Translations under genes and position numbers: made by a program
From: Acidobacteriota bacterium
GTDB lineage: Bacteria; Acidobacteriota; Terriglobia; UBA7540
Reading direction: 5' to 3'
Assembly (NCBI GenBank): GCA_003165615.1
Contig: PLWR01000313.1
Coordinates: forward strand, 1-10,380
DNA length: 10,380 nucleotides
Shown: one piece after another, positions 1 to 6,743 of the stretch
Position numbering within the stretch: position 1 is the first letter of the stretch
Layout: the number at the start of each line of letters is the position of its first letter
Notes under the pieces: model-generated
Seen by the model: only the letters and a program-made list of their open reading frames with translations
Told to the model about the DNA's origin: nothing
The model's database searches: none

Positions 1-1416
1 ATTGTGAAGCTGCTGTTGGACAAGGGCGCGAACATCGAGGCCAAGGACCTCGACGACTGGACGGCACTCATCCATGCATCCAGCCAGGGCAGGGCTGAGG
101 TTGTGAAGCTGCTGCTGGACAAGGGCGCCAACATCGAAGCCAAGTCCAACGACGGCGGTAATGCGCTGGTGGGGGCGACCACCTCGGGCAAGACCGAGGT
201 GGTGAAGCTGCTGTTAGACAAGGGCGCCAACATCGAGGCCAGGAACAATTACGGGTGGACGGCGCTGATTAACGCGGCTGCAAATGGCAATCCCGACTTG
301 GTGAAGTTGCTGCTGGATAAGGGCGCCAACATCGAAGCCAAGGCCAACGACGGCAACACGGCGCTGATGTGGGCGGCCTACTCGGGCAAGACCGAGGTGG
401 TGAAGCTGCTGTTGGACAAGGGCGCCAGCCTCGTGGCCAAGAACGACCAGGGTAAGACCGAGGCGGAGAACATCGAGGCCAAGGACGATCAGGGCAGGAC
501 GGCGCTGCACGTGGCGGCCCACCGCGGCCGTATCGAGGAGGTGAAGCTGCTGCTGGATAAAGGCGCGAACATCGAGGCCAGGGACAATGACGGCAACACG
601 CCGCTGATCTGTGCAGCCGAGGCAGGTGGAATTATCCGATTTGGAAAGCAGGGAGCTGACATTGAGAAGTATCCGGCGGCTGACGTCATAAATCTGTTGC
701 TGGATCGAGGCGCCAAAATCGAGGCTAAGAGCAACTGGGGCCAGACGGCGTTGCACCGGGCGGCCTTTCGCGGCAGGCCCGACGTGGTAAAGGTGCTGTT
801 AGATCGAGGCGCCAACATCCAGGCCATGGACAATCACGGCGACACCGCACTATACCTGGCCAATGTAACCCGCAGGGACTGGCAAGCGGCGGTGAAGGAG
901 GATGCGGGCAACCCAAGCCCGGGGGCTCGACAAGTAGAGGGGAATACACTATCCGATAGAGAAGAAGTAGTTCGTGTGCTGAAACAGGCTCTTGCACAGC
1001 ATCCTCTGACCAGCTTTGCCGATTATGTTAGCGATTTGCAGAATCACCCTCGTGACCGAGCCCGGCGTGACAATGTCGTCAAGCTTGCTGCCGCCCTCCC
1101 GACACCTCCCCCCATCCCCGAGCAAGCGCGCCGGCTCTTTGAGCGGGCCTCGGCGCTGATGAAGCAGGCAAGCGAGCCCCAGGAACTGGACCAGTCTATC
1201 AACCTGCTACGCTGGGCCCTGGTATTCGCTCCCTGGTGGGGAGATGCCTACCACAACCTGTCGCGCGCGCTGGAACTGACCGGGCAGTACGACCTGGCCG
1301 AGAAGAACCTCACCTACTATCTTGAGCTGAAACCCCCGGAAGCGGATGCGCGCGCGGCCCGCGCCCACTTCTCGGAGATCCAGACCGAGAAGGAAACCGC
1401 CGCGAGCAAAAAGTAA
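1..1416 (+). CDS. Ankyrin-repeat protein with TPR-like C-terminus (5' partial)
   Basis: The frame is open from the first base and already in the middle of an ankyrin repeat (VKLLLDKGANIEAK), so the start lies upstream; the GTG at 4 is only an internal valine. Counting that GTG as residue 1, full 33-residue repeats run 19-51, 52-84, 85-117, 118-150, 165-197 and 247-279, with the usual TALxxAA and VVKLLLDKGANIEA signatures. Residues 151-164 are a shortened repeat, and 198-246 is a repeat with an insertion of about 16 residues. Residues about 280-370 are not recognised. A helical TPR-like segment follows (about 372-462: AYHNLSRALELTGQYDLAEK). Ankyrin and TPR domains bind proteins; the partner is unknown. 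No hydrophobic segment is visible in this part, and export cannot be judged without the N-terminus. The domain assignment is secure, the role unknown. Confidence 0.93.
   Translation: MVKLLLDKGANIEAKDLDDWTALIHASSQGRAEVVKLLLDKGANIEAKSNDGGNALVGATTSGKTEVVKLLLDKGANIEARNNYGWTALINAAANGNPDLVKLLLDKGANIEAKANDGNTALMWAAYSGKTEVVKLLLDKGASLVAKNDQGKTEAENIEAKDDQGRTALHVAAHRGRIEEVKLLLDKGANIEARDNDGNTPLICAAEAGGIIRFGKQGADIEKYPAADVINLLLDRGAKIEAKSNWGQTALHRAAFRGRPDVVKVLLDRGANIQAMDNHGDTALYLANVTRRDWQAAVKEDAGNPSPGARQVEGNTLSDREEVVRVLKQALAQHPLTSFADYVSDLQNHPRDRARRDNVVKLAAALPTPPPIPEQARRLFERASALMKQASEPQELDQSINLLRWALVFAPWWGDAYHNLSRALELTGQYDLAEKNLTYYLELKPPEADARAARAHFSEIQTEKETAASKK
4..582 (+). repeat. 99-nt tandem repeats encoding ankyrin modules
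   Basis: Near-identical 42-nt blocks (gtgaagctgctgttggacaa and onward, coding VKLLLDKGANIEAK) begin at 4, 103, 202, 301, 400 and 541. The first five are exactly 99 nt apart; the last step is 141 nt (99 + 42), matching the 14-residue shortened module. Differences are mostly at third codon positions (ctgttg/ctgctg, gag/gaa), except in the copy at 400, where NIE is replaced by SLV. The similarity at DNA level points to fairly recent duplication or ongoing exchange between copies. Confidence 0.85.
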
Positions 1417-1468
1417 GAGATGGAGAGCGTGCTGGCCGCAAAGTGCGTGAGCGGCGACGTCTCGCTCC

Positions 1469-2389
1469 TCACTTCTCCAGCAGCGCCAGGCCGCGAAGCC
1501 AATTGATGAGCAGCTTGGGCCATTCGCCCAAGGCAGGATCGCCCAGAGCCAATCCCACACCATGCGGACCCTTTTGGAAGATGTGCAACTCCGCCGGCAC
1601 GTGCGCTTTGTGTAACGCCAAATAAAATGCCACGCTGTTTTCCGAGGGAACCGCGGTGTCTCCGCTGGTGCTGAACAAAAACGTAGGAGGCGTCTGGGGG
1701 GTGACGCGGGATTCGTTGGAAAGGTCTTCCAGCAGCTTGGGGTCCGGCGAATCACCCAGCAATGCCTGGGCGGAGCCGTGATGAGCATAAGGCGCCGTGA
1801 ACGAAACCACTGCGTAGCAAAGGATCGCGAAGTCCGGCCGCGAGCTCGCGCGGTTGATAGGATCCGGGGCGTTGGGGTCTCCACTATCGAAATGGGTTTC
1901 GGCGGTGGAAGTCAGGTGGCCGCCCGCCGAAAAACCTATCATGCCGATACGGTCAGGCTTCACTCCGTAATCCGCCGCGCGCGTCCGCACCAGGCGGATG
2001 GCTCGTTGCGCGTCGCCTAATTCGATGGGATGGTGATAACGAGGTCCCAGCCGGTACTTGAGGACAAAAGCCGTTATCCCCGCCGCATTGAACCAACTCG
2101 CTATTTGCCGCCCTTCGTAATCCATAGCCAGGCCACGATAACCTCCCCCCGGAGCGACGATGACCGCTGTGGGCGCTCCATGCGAAGCGGGGAAGTAAGT
2201 CAGCGTGGGAATATCGCTATCATCATGCCCCAGAGCCCCTGGAGCACCGTTCTCCCAAAGCGGGAATGTCTGAGGCTCCTGTGGGGCCATTGGCCCCGCG
2301 GGCACGGCAGCGGGCGTTTGAGAAAAGACCAACGAGGTGGCCAGGGAAATCACCCACACGATCAGGATGATGCGAAATAACCTTTTCAT
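1469..2389 (-). CDS. Secreted alpha/beta-hydrolase, acetyl-esterase / BD-FAE-like
   Basis: A 306-residue protein. The start at 2389 is chosen because AAGGAGG lies 4 nt upstream on the minus strand and the next residues form a signal peptide (MKRLF, hydrophobic to about 22, cleavage near FSQ-T at 23-25); a frame extension to 2422 is possible but has no comparable support. Visible hydrolase motifs: oxyanion loop APGGGY (79-84), nucleophile elbow GFSAGG with Ser154, likely acid Asp244 in SGD, and His276 in GPHG. KYRLGPRYHHP (111-121) and the run DAQRAIRLVR match the group of secreted esterases related to acetyl-xylan and feruloyl esterases. It probably removes acyl groups from carbohydrate or small esters outside the cytoplasm; the substrate cannot be read from sequence. 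It is transcribed towards the ankyrin gene (52-bp gap, no clear terminator) and away from the LarA-like gene. Confidence 0.92.
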   Translation of the reverse strand: MKRLFRIILIVWVISLATSLVFSQTPAAVPAGPMAPQEPQTFPLWENGAPGALGHDDSDIPTLTYFPASHGAPTAVIVAPGGGYRGLAMDYEGRQIASWFNAAGITAFVLKYRLGPRYHHPIELGDAQRAIRLVRTRAADYGVKPDRIGMIGFSAGGHLTSTAETHFDSGDPNAPDPINRASSRPDFAILCYAVVSFTAPYAHHGSAQALLGDSPDPKLLEDLSNESRVTPQTPPTFLFSTSGDTAVPSENSVAFYLALHKAHVPAELHIFQKGPHGVGLALGDPALGEWPKLLINWLRGLALLEK

Positions 2390-2400
2390 AGAACCTCCTT
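2390..2400 (-). promoter_or_regulatory. Strong ribosome binding site of the hydrolase
   Basis: Read on the minus strand the bases are aaggaggttct directly before ATG. AAGGAGG is a near-full complement of the 16S rRNA 3' end, 4 nt from the start codon. It fixes the start at 2389. Confidence 0.8.
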
Positions 2401-2547
2401 GAACTCTGCCCACTCGGGACACGGCAACCGGCGGAACACGTTCAGCCCGAAGTCAATGGGCGCCTCTTTTCGCGTCCCCCGAACGGAGAGCCGGTGCGCG
2501 GAAGCCTAACACTTCTTTGCCCCTCCCCGCAAAGCGTAAAGTGTACC

Positions 2548-2578
2548 TTGTAACGCGGGCACCTCGCCCGCGCTACAA
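2548..2578. repeat. REP-like palindrome (13-bp arms)
   Basis: Left arm ttgtaacgcgggc (2548-2560), loop acctc, right arm gcccgcgctacaa (2566-2578); 12 of 13 positions pair. It lies in the divergent gap between the hydrolase and the LarA-like gene. Its core gggcacctcgccc resembles the hairpin core at 5500-5511 (gggcacctgccc), which suggests a dispersed family. Palindromes of this kind are common between genes in Acidobacteriota, as I recall. It lacks a T-run, so it is not a typical terminator. Confidence 0.65.
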
Positions 2579-2651
2579 ATTTCATGTCGTGCGCCAGATT
2601 CAGGTTCGCCCCTTGACGATTACGCGCACGCGCGATAACGTGATTTTCGAT

Positions 2652-3926
2652 ATGTCGACCAACCAACCTCATCCCCTCGGCACTCTGCGCGTTCTGGAAC
2701 GAAGGGCCCCCAGCGCTCCCGGCCTCGATGACTTGCCGCAGGAAGTAACGCGAGTTCTGGAGGGACTGGCGTTGCCGGCGGGTACCTGGCGCGATAAGCG
2801 CATCGCCATAGCCATTGGCAGCCGCGGGATTGCCAACATTGATATTCTGGCCAGGGAATTATGCCACTGGCTCAAGAGTCAAGGGGCTCGGCCGGTCATC
2901 TTCCCGGCCATGGGCAGCCACGGCGGCGCGACGGCAGAAGGTCAGAAGAGAGTGCTGGTGCAGTATGGCCTCACCCCGGATTTCCTGGGAGTCGATGTGC
3001 TTTCTTCCATGGAAACGGTTTCCGTGGGAGCGACCCCCGAAGGTTTTAAGGTCTTCATCGATCACCTCGCATGGGAATCCGATGGCGTAGTGCTGCTGAA
3101 CCGCGTTAAGCCGCATACGGATTTTTCCGGTAAGATCGAGAGCGGGATGCTCAAAATGATCGCGGTCGGCATGGGGAAGGCCGAAGGCGCGCTGGAATGT
3201 CACCACTGGAGTTGGAAGTTTGGATTTGAAACCGCCATTCGGGCGATGTCAGCGAAAGTGCTGGCGAGTGGAAAAATTCTTGCCGGCGTTGCCGTGGTGG
3301 AAAACGAGTTCCATCAAGTCGCTCTTCTGCGCGCTGCCGGAGCCGCGGGCATCGCCGCCATGGATGAAGCTTGCTTGGAAATCGCCCGGCCCCTAGTGGC
3401 GCGGATTCCCTTCCCCAAGCTCGATCTTCTGATCGTCGAGGAACTGGGCAAGAACATCAGCGGCACAGGATTGGACACAAAGATCGTCGGCCGCGGGGTG
3501 GAACTTCAACCCGGTGAGGCGCCGCACTTTCGCCTGATCTACGTCCGGGATCTCACCGCCGAAAGTGGCGGCAACGCCCTGGGGGTGGGACTGGCAGACG
3601 CCATCCACGAACGCCTTTATCACAAGATCGATTTACAGAAGATGTACGCCAATGCTCGAACCTCGATGAATCCACCCATGCCGCGCATCCCCATTTTCTT
3701 TCCGTCCGACCAGCAAGCGCTGGCGTGGCTTCTGGGCGCGCTGGGTAGCCCTGAACCGGCGGTGCAGCGTGTGGCCTGGATTCGCAATACCCTGAACCTC
3801 AACCGTATCGCCATCTCCGAGTTGCTGGCGCAGGGCGCTGCGGCTTTTCCCGCCTGGCAGCTTCTTCCCGAACCTTTCGCGCCCAGTTTCGACGACCATG
3901 GCGACCTGCTTCCCGCACCACTCTAG
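2652..3926 (+). CDS. LarA-like protein (lactate racemase domain / DUF2088 type)
   Basis: A 424-residue soluble protein with no signal peptide. Motifs recalling the LarA (nickel-pincer lactate racemase) N-terminal domain: PAMGSHGGAT (85-94; compare the LarA block around His108), VKPHTDFSG (152-160; compare the block around His174) and CHHW (183-186). The later part (LLIVEELGKNISGTGLDTKI) fits a second alpha/beta domain. Members of this wider family are usually annotated only as lactate racemase domain or DUF2088 proteins, and the reaction of this subgroup is unknown to me. The lysine that carries the cofactor in LarA does not align clearly, so racemase activity should not be assumed. The frame stays open back to a TTG at 2517, but that extension would translate the palindrome at 2548-2578. 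ATG 2652 is preferred; GTG 2640 is possible, and neither has a good Shine-Dalgarno. No larB, larC or larE is visible nearby. Confidence 0.72.
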   Translation: MSTNQPHPLGTLRVLERRAPSAPGLDDLPQEVTRVLEGLALPAGTWRDKRIAIAIGSRGIANIDILARELCHWLKSQGARPVIFPAMGSHGGATAEGQKRVLVQYGLTPDFLGVDVLSSMETVSVGATPEGFKVFIDHLAWESDGVVLLNRVKPHTDFSGKIESGMLKMIAVGMGKAEGALECHHWSWKFGFETAIRAMSAKVLASGKILAGVAVVENEFHQVALLRAAGAAGIAAMDEACLEIARPLVARIPFPKLDLLIVEELGKNISGTGLDTKIVGRGVELQPGEAPHFRLIYVRDLTAESGGNALGVGLADAIHERLYHKIDLQKMYANARTSMNPPMPRIPIFFPSDQQALAWLLGALGSPEPAVQRVAWIRNTLNLNRIAISELLAQGAAAFPAWQLLPEPFAPSFDDHGDLLPAPL

Positions 3927-3955
3927 TCTGGGTTTCCTACCACACCTTGCCGTTT

Positions 3956-3987
3956 GCGCCTGCTGCCAACGGCGCTTTGGCGTTTTC
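3956..3987 (+). terminator. Possible weak terminator of the LarA-like gene
   Basis: gcgcc (3956-3960) pairs with ggcgc (3971-3975) across a 10-nt loop, and an overlapping alternative pairs gccgtt with aacggc (3949-3973). The downstream stretch is T-rich but interrupted (tttggcgttttc). It sits 30 bp after the stop codon. The short stem and broken T-run make this weak. Confidence 0.25.
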
Positions 3988-4378
3988 TCGATAGGACACT
4001 TTGTCTGGTCAAATTTTGGTTATTATGGATTTTCGTAAGTGGGTTTATTTTCAGTATGTTCTCAGCTTTGCTTTACAAAAAAGCCCTTTCCAACCCTCTG
4101 GTTTAAAGATGTTCTCAGTTTAGGGTAATTTGTCGCTTTTGCCCAAATCGGAGACATGAAGTCGCCATGCAATTTGGAGGCGTTGGGGGCTCGGGAAGCA
4201 GCATCGTAAATCCCTTCTTACTCTGCCCGCCGGACCAACACAACGTCGGGCGAGCACGGCATCGATCCTTACCCTCCAATCATAGCCTATATCTCTGCCG
4301 TCATCAAGAGACACTTGGTTGGTCGCGCTGGTAGTGTCCTGACTTTTGCATGTAGCGCCTACCTTTAGGACGGCTGGT

Positions 4379-4425
4379 GCCGGGCAGAAGCCCGGCGGGG
4401 CATTACCGCCGCGCTCCGTAATGCC
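4379..4425. repeat. Two adjacent perfect hairpins
   Basis: Hairpin 1: gccgggc (4379-4385), loop agaa, gcccggc (4390-4396). Hairpin 2: ggcattac (4399-4406), 11-nt loop, gtaatgcc (4418-4425). They are separated by only 2 nt. Just upstream, tgtagcgc (4351-4358) matches the end of the palindrome at 2548-2578 read on the other strand (ttgtagcgcgggc). A compound repeat element or a structured leader are both possible; neither hairpin has a T-run. Confidence 0.55.
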
Positions 4426-4446
4426 ACGGATTGATTCCATCGTTTC

Positions 4447-4475
4447 TTGACTCCCGGGCGTGGGAGCGTCAGAAT
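4447..4475 (+). promoter_or_regulatory. Sigma70-like promoter for the esterase gene
   Basis: TTGACT (4447-4452, 5 of 6 to consensus), a 17-bp spacer and CAGAAT (4470-4475, 4 of 6). Predicted transcription start near 4482 leaves about 50 nt of leader before ATG 4534. An inverted repeat ctccc-gggcgt-gggag (4451-4466) fills the spacer and could be an operator, though GC-rich DNA gives such repeats by chance. Confidence 0.4.
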
Positions 4476-4533
4476 AAGTGTTTCGACAGGGGACAATCTT
4501 CTTCCGACCGGAACATCAGTTTCGCCATAGCCC

Positions 4534-5460
4534 ATGCGCCTAACGCACCCGACCCGCGACCGCCTCCGAAGGCTGATCGGCCCAAGCCTCGCACTGTTCA
4601 CTTGCACTCTTTTCGCACTAACCATTCGTGCACAAACTGCCGCCGCCCGCCTTGAGTGCGGCTCAATTTCGAGCCCCATCCTCGGCCGTGCGGTGGATTA
4701 TTGCATAGCGCTGCCTGCCGGCTACGATGCGGCCAAAGATCGTTATCCGGTGCTCTATTTTCTTCACGGCCTCTTCGAAAACGAAAAAAACTGGAGTGAA
4801 CACACCGGGCAGCAGACTTGGGAAAGTTTGATGAGCCAGGAAAAGATCGGCAAATTCATCGTCGTCATGCCCGATGGCGGAAAGAGTTTCTACGTAAATT
4901 CTTTTGACGGCCGCGAGCGCTATGAAGACTTCCTCATCCAGGAATTCATCCCGGCGATCGATCAAAAGTACCGCACGATTGCCCATCGGGATGCCCGCGG
5001 AATCAGCGGCGTCTCCATGGGGGGCTATGGAGCGCTGCACCTCGGAATGCGGCATCCGGACGTCTTCGGGTCCGCCAGCGCCCACAGCGCCGCGCTGATT
5101 GCGAAATTTCCCAATCCCCTTCCCAGTCAGGGCCGCTGGGGATTTTACGCGCAGGTCTTGCAGGAGCCTTTTGGCGCGCCTCTAAACGAGGCTTATTTCG
5201 ATGCCAATAACCCGCTCACCCTCGCCGAACACCCCGAAAGATTTCCCAACTTGAAACTCTACCTTGACTGTGGCGATCAAGATCGTTACGGTTTTGACCA
5301 GGGAGCAAGGGAGTTGGATCAGATTCTGACTATCAAGGGTTTCCCGCATCAGTTCGCTCTGCGGCCGGGCAATCACGGCTGGAGCTATTTGGACGTATAC
5401 CTGCATTTCTCCCTGGAATTCCACGGGCAGGTATTCAGGCAGGCCGAGGGCGCGAGGTGA
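4534..5460 (+). CDS. Secreted esterase, esterase D / Ag85-like alpha/beta-hydrolase
   Basis: A 308-residue protein of the putative esterase family (PF00756 type). An in-frame TAG at 4528-4530 rules out a longer form, so ATG 4534 is the earliest start; no clear Shine-Dalgarno precedes it. A signal peptide covers about 1-34 (basic start, hydrophobic 15-30, cleavage near IRA-QT). Catalytic features: oxyanion motif FLHGL (77-81), nucleophile Ser161 in SGVSMGG (158-164), candidate acid Asp248 or Asp250 in DCGDQD, and His281 in GNHGW. The order and spacing fit a working Ser-Asp-His triad. The family includes S-formylglutathione hydrolase, feruloyl esterases and mycolyltransferases; the substrate here is open. 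It is probably expressed from its own promoter in the 607-bp gap, with the thioredoxin gene 225 bp downstream on the same strand. Confidence 0.92.
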   Translation: MRLTHPTRDRLRRLIGPSLALFTCTLFALTIRAQTAAARLECGSISSPILGRAVDYCIALPAGYDAAKDRYPVLYFLHGLFENEKNWSEHTGQQTWESLMSQEKIGKFIVVMPDGGKSFYVNSFDGRERYEDFLIQEFIPAIDQKYRTIAHRDARGISGVSMGGYGALHLGMRHPDVFGSASAHSAALIAKFPNPLPSQGRWGFYAQVLQEPFGAPLNEAYFDANNPLTLAEHPERFPNLKLYLDCGDQDRYGFDQGARELDQILTIKGFPHQFALRPGNHGWSYLDVYLHFSLEFHGQVFRQAEGAR

Positions 5461-5496
5461 CCGGACACGTCTTGTGGGGGCTGGGCCTGCCCTGCC

Positions 5497-5514
5497 CAAG
5501 GGCACCTGCCCTTG
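5497..5514. repeat. GC-rich hairpin after the esterase gene
   Basis: caagggca (5497-5504), 2-nt loop cc, tgcccttg (5507-5514): a perfect 8-bp stem, 36 bp after the esterase stop. There is no T-run, so it is a poor intrinsic terminator. Its core gggcacctgccc resembles the palindrome at 2548-2578. Confidence 0.5.
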
Positions 5515-5573
5515 CGCCAGGATTTGAGGTATTGCGACGCAGCGCGTTTTTTGAATATCACCAAAATCGTTTT

Positions 5574-5671
5574 CTCCGTGCCCTCTGTGGAGGGAAAAGA
5601 TGAATCACAGAGGTCACTGAGGCACTCCGTGGACTCTGTGTAAAATGTCCAGGAGCACAGAGAACACGGAG
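5574..5671. repeat. Four 16-bp repeats in alternating orientation
   Basis: Unit CTCCGTGNNCTCTGTG. Copy a forward 5574-5589, copy b reverse 5606-5621, copy c forward 5625-5640, copy d reverse 5656-5671. Outside the two variable positions the only difference is one base in copy b. The a/b pair and the c/d pair each form an inverted repeat (14 of 16 paired, loops of 16 and 15 nt), and the two pairs are offset by about 50 bp, so this is a duplicated hairpin. Short CTCTGTG-type repeats recur between genes in some environmental bacterial genomes, as I recall. Copy d overlaps the GGAGG before the thioredoxin start. Confidence 0.75.
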
Positions 5672-5672
5672 G
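5668..5672 (+). promoter_or_regulatory. Candidate ribosome binding site inside repeat copy d
   Basis: GGAGG lies 13 nt before ATG 5686, longer than the usual 5-10 nt, and no other purine-rich site is closer. Four of its bases belong to repeat d and could pair with ctcc at 5625-5628 in repeat c. Confidence 0.4.
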
Positions 5673-5685
5673 CCGGACTGCCATT

Positions 5686-6594
5686 ATGAAAAATCTCCGT
5701 CACCTCGTCCTCATGCTTGCGATTCTCGCCGGTAATACTGCGTCAGGGGCGGCCTCCGCCGCCGCGGAAGCACGTGTGCTCGATTACGTGCGCACGCACC
5801 TCCAACCCGGCCAACCTTTGATGGTCACCGACCTTTATAACCGGGTCTTTACGCAGCCGGATGAACGCCAGGCTCTTAACAAACTGTATAATGCTTTCTT
5901 CCGGATTCCGCTTTTTGTCGCCAACTATCAGGAGAAATTCAAAGCGCCACCTTCCCTTGCCGTTATCGCCCAGCAATTTGACCTGCGCTCGCCGGCTGAC
6001 GCCGACGTCCTGCTGCGGGTCATGGAATCCGATCCCCGGGTTCCCCCATTTCTGACTCGCGATGCGAAGACAGGCGAAATCACTCACGTGGATGTGGAGA
6101 GAATCAAAGCCGACCCGAAATTCGGCCAGGCCCTGGCGCGCCAAATCGGCGGTTGGGAAGGGAAACCCGCCGCGGACGTAACCCTGACACGCCTGGGAGG
6201 CGGCGATCTGCATATCACTGATTTTCAAGGCAAGGTGCTACTGCTGGAAGTCTGGTTCACCGGCTGCCCGCCCTGCATGCAGGAAGCGCCAGCGCTGGCC
6301 TCCCTTGACCATGACCTGTCCGCCCGCGGCCTGGTGATTGTGGGCGCCAATGCTGACCGCGTTCTGGGCCTCGAGTACGACGATGCGGTGCGGCAACGCT
6401 ATCTTCAGGAACACCACATCACCTATCCCATCGTAGACTGGACAAGCGAGGGCGATCACGCCTATGGCGGCATCTCGATTTTTCCGACCCTTTTCCTGGT
6501 GGATCGAAAAGGGGTAATCAGAGACCACTGGATCGGGTATGTCCAACCGGAAGCTCTCCGCAAGGAGATCACGGGAGTCTTGAGCGGGAACTGA
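5686..6594 (+). CDS. Exported TlpA/ResA-like thioredoxin with extra N-terminal domain
   Basis: A 302-residue protein with a signal peptide (MKNLRH, hydrophobic 7-16, then an Ala/Ser-rich cleavage region to about 27). Residues 158-300 form a TlpA-like thioredoxin fold: VLLLEVWFTGCPPCMQE with Cys194 and Cys197 in the WFTGCPPC active site, and a cis-proline motif IFPTLFLVD (Pro267). Such proteins reduce or exchange disulfides in the periplasm, for example during cytochrome c maturation, but no cytochrome gene is visible here. No lipobox or long membrane anchor follows the signal peptide. Residues about 28-157 form a separate domain I do not recognise. ATG 5686 is the natural start given the signal peptide. 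The stop codon lies 149 bp before the Omp85 ATG, on the same strand. Confidence 0.9.
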   Translation: MKNLRHLVLMLAILAGNTASGAASAAAEARVLDYVRTHLQPGQPLMVTDLYNRVFTQPDERQALNKLYNAFFRIPLFVANYQEKFKAPPSLAVIAQQFDLRSPADADVLLRVMESDPRVPPFLTRDAKTGEITHVDVERIKADPKFGQALARQIGGWEGKPAADVTLTRLGGGDLHITDFQGKVLLLEVWFTGCPPCMQEAPALASLDHDLSARGLVIVGANADRVLGLEYDDAVRQRYLQEHHITYPIVDWTSEGDHAYGGISIFPTLFLVDRKGVIRDHWIGYVQPEALRKEITGVLSGN

Positions 6595-6610
6595 CGGGCA
6601 GAAGTATAAT
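6580..6610 (+). promoter_or_regulatory. Possible promoter for the Omp85 gene
   Basis: A perfect TATAAT (6605-6610) with TTGAGC (6580-6585) upstream; the 19-bp spacer is longer than ideal. It overlaps the end of the thioredoxin gene. Transcription would begin near 6617, before either start considered for the Omp85 gene. Read-through from the thioredoxin gene is equally possible. Confidence 0.35.
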
Positions 6611-6743
6611 GATTGCTGAAGGCTGATGGAACTCTTTGCCGGGTTGACGGGTAAACTACGGGGTGCATTGCTACAACCGATACTTTAGAAAGCCGTCCGC
6701 AAAACATCCTCGCCGCTGGGTGAGGCGCTGCGGCCTCGAACTC

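Larger units (their letters stand above)
3927..4533. other. 607-bp non-coding gap
   Basis: No convincing gene on either strand. The stretch about 3990-4140 is visibly AT-richer than its surroundings. It contains a direct repeat atgttctcag at 4056-4065 and 4109-4118. The 8-mer aggacact (3993-4000) recurs inverted as agtgtcct (4333-4340). Two strong hairpins lie at 4379-4425 and a promoter candidate at 4447-4475. The stretch 4141-4330 shows nothing I can name. Confidence 0.6.

Noticed and set aside
214..756. Repetitive minus-strand frame of 180 codons
   Set aside because: It is the antisense of the ankyrin repeat array; its regularity only mirrors the 99-nt repeats.
1417..1468. Bidirectional terminator between the convergent genes
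   Set aside because: Only a 5-bp stem (gagcg/cgctc at 1449-1467) with no T-run on either side; too weak to call.
1207..1884. 225-codon minus-strand frame
   Set aside because: It overlaps the hydrolase in another frame and runs into the ankyrin gene; its Trp/Arg/Cys-rich translation has no domain.
2517..2651. TTG-initiated extension of the LarA-like protein
   Set aside because: The extra 45 residues would translate the palindrome at 2548-2578 and show no conserved motif. ATG 2652 is more plausible.
4120..4440. 106-codon minus-strand frame in the long gap
   Set aside because: No domain and no ribosome binding site that I could see, and it runs through the hairpin pair; most likely chance.
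5574..5671. CRISPR-like array
   Set aside because: The units alternate in orientation and are only 16 bp, with 3-16 bp between them; CRISPR repeats are direct, longer and regularly spaced.
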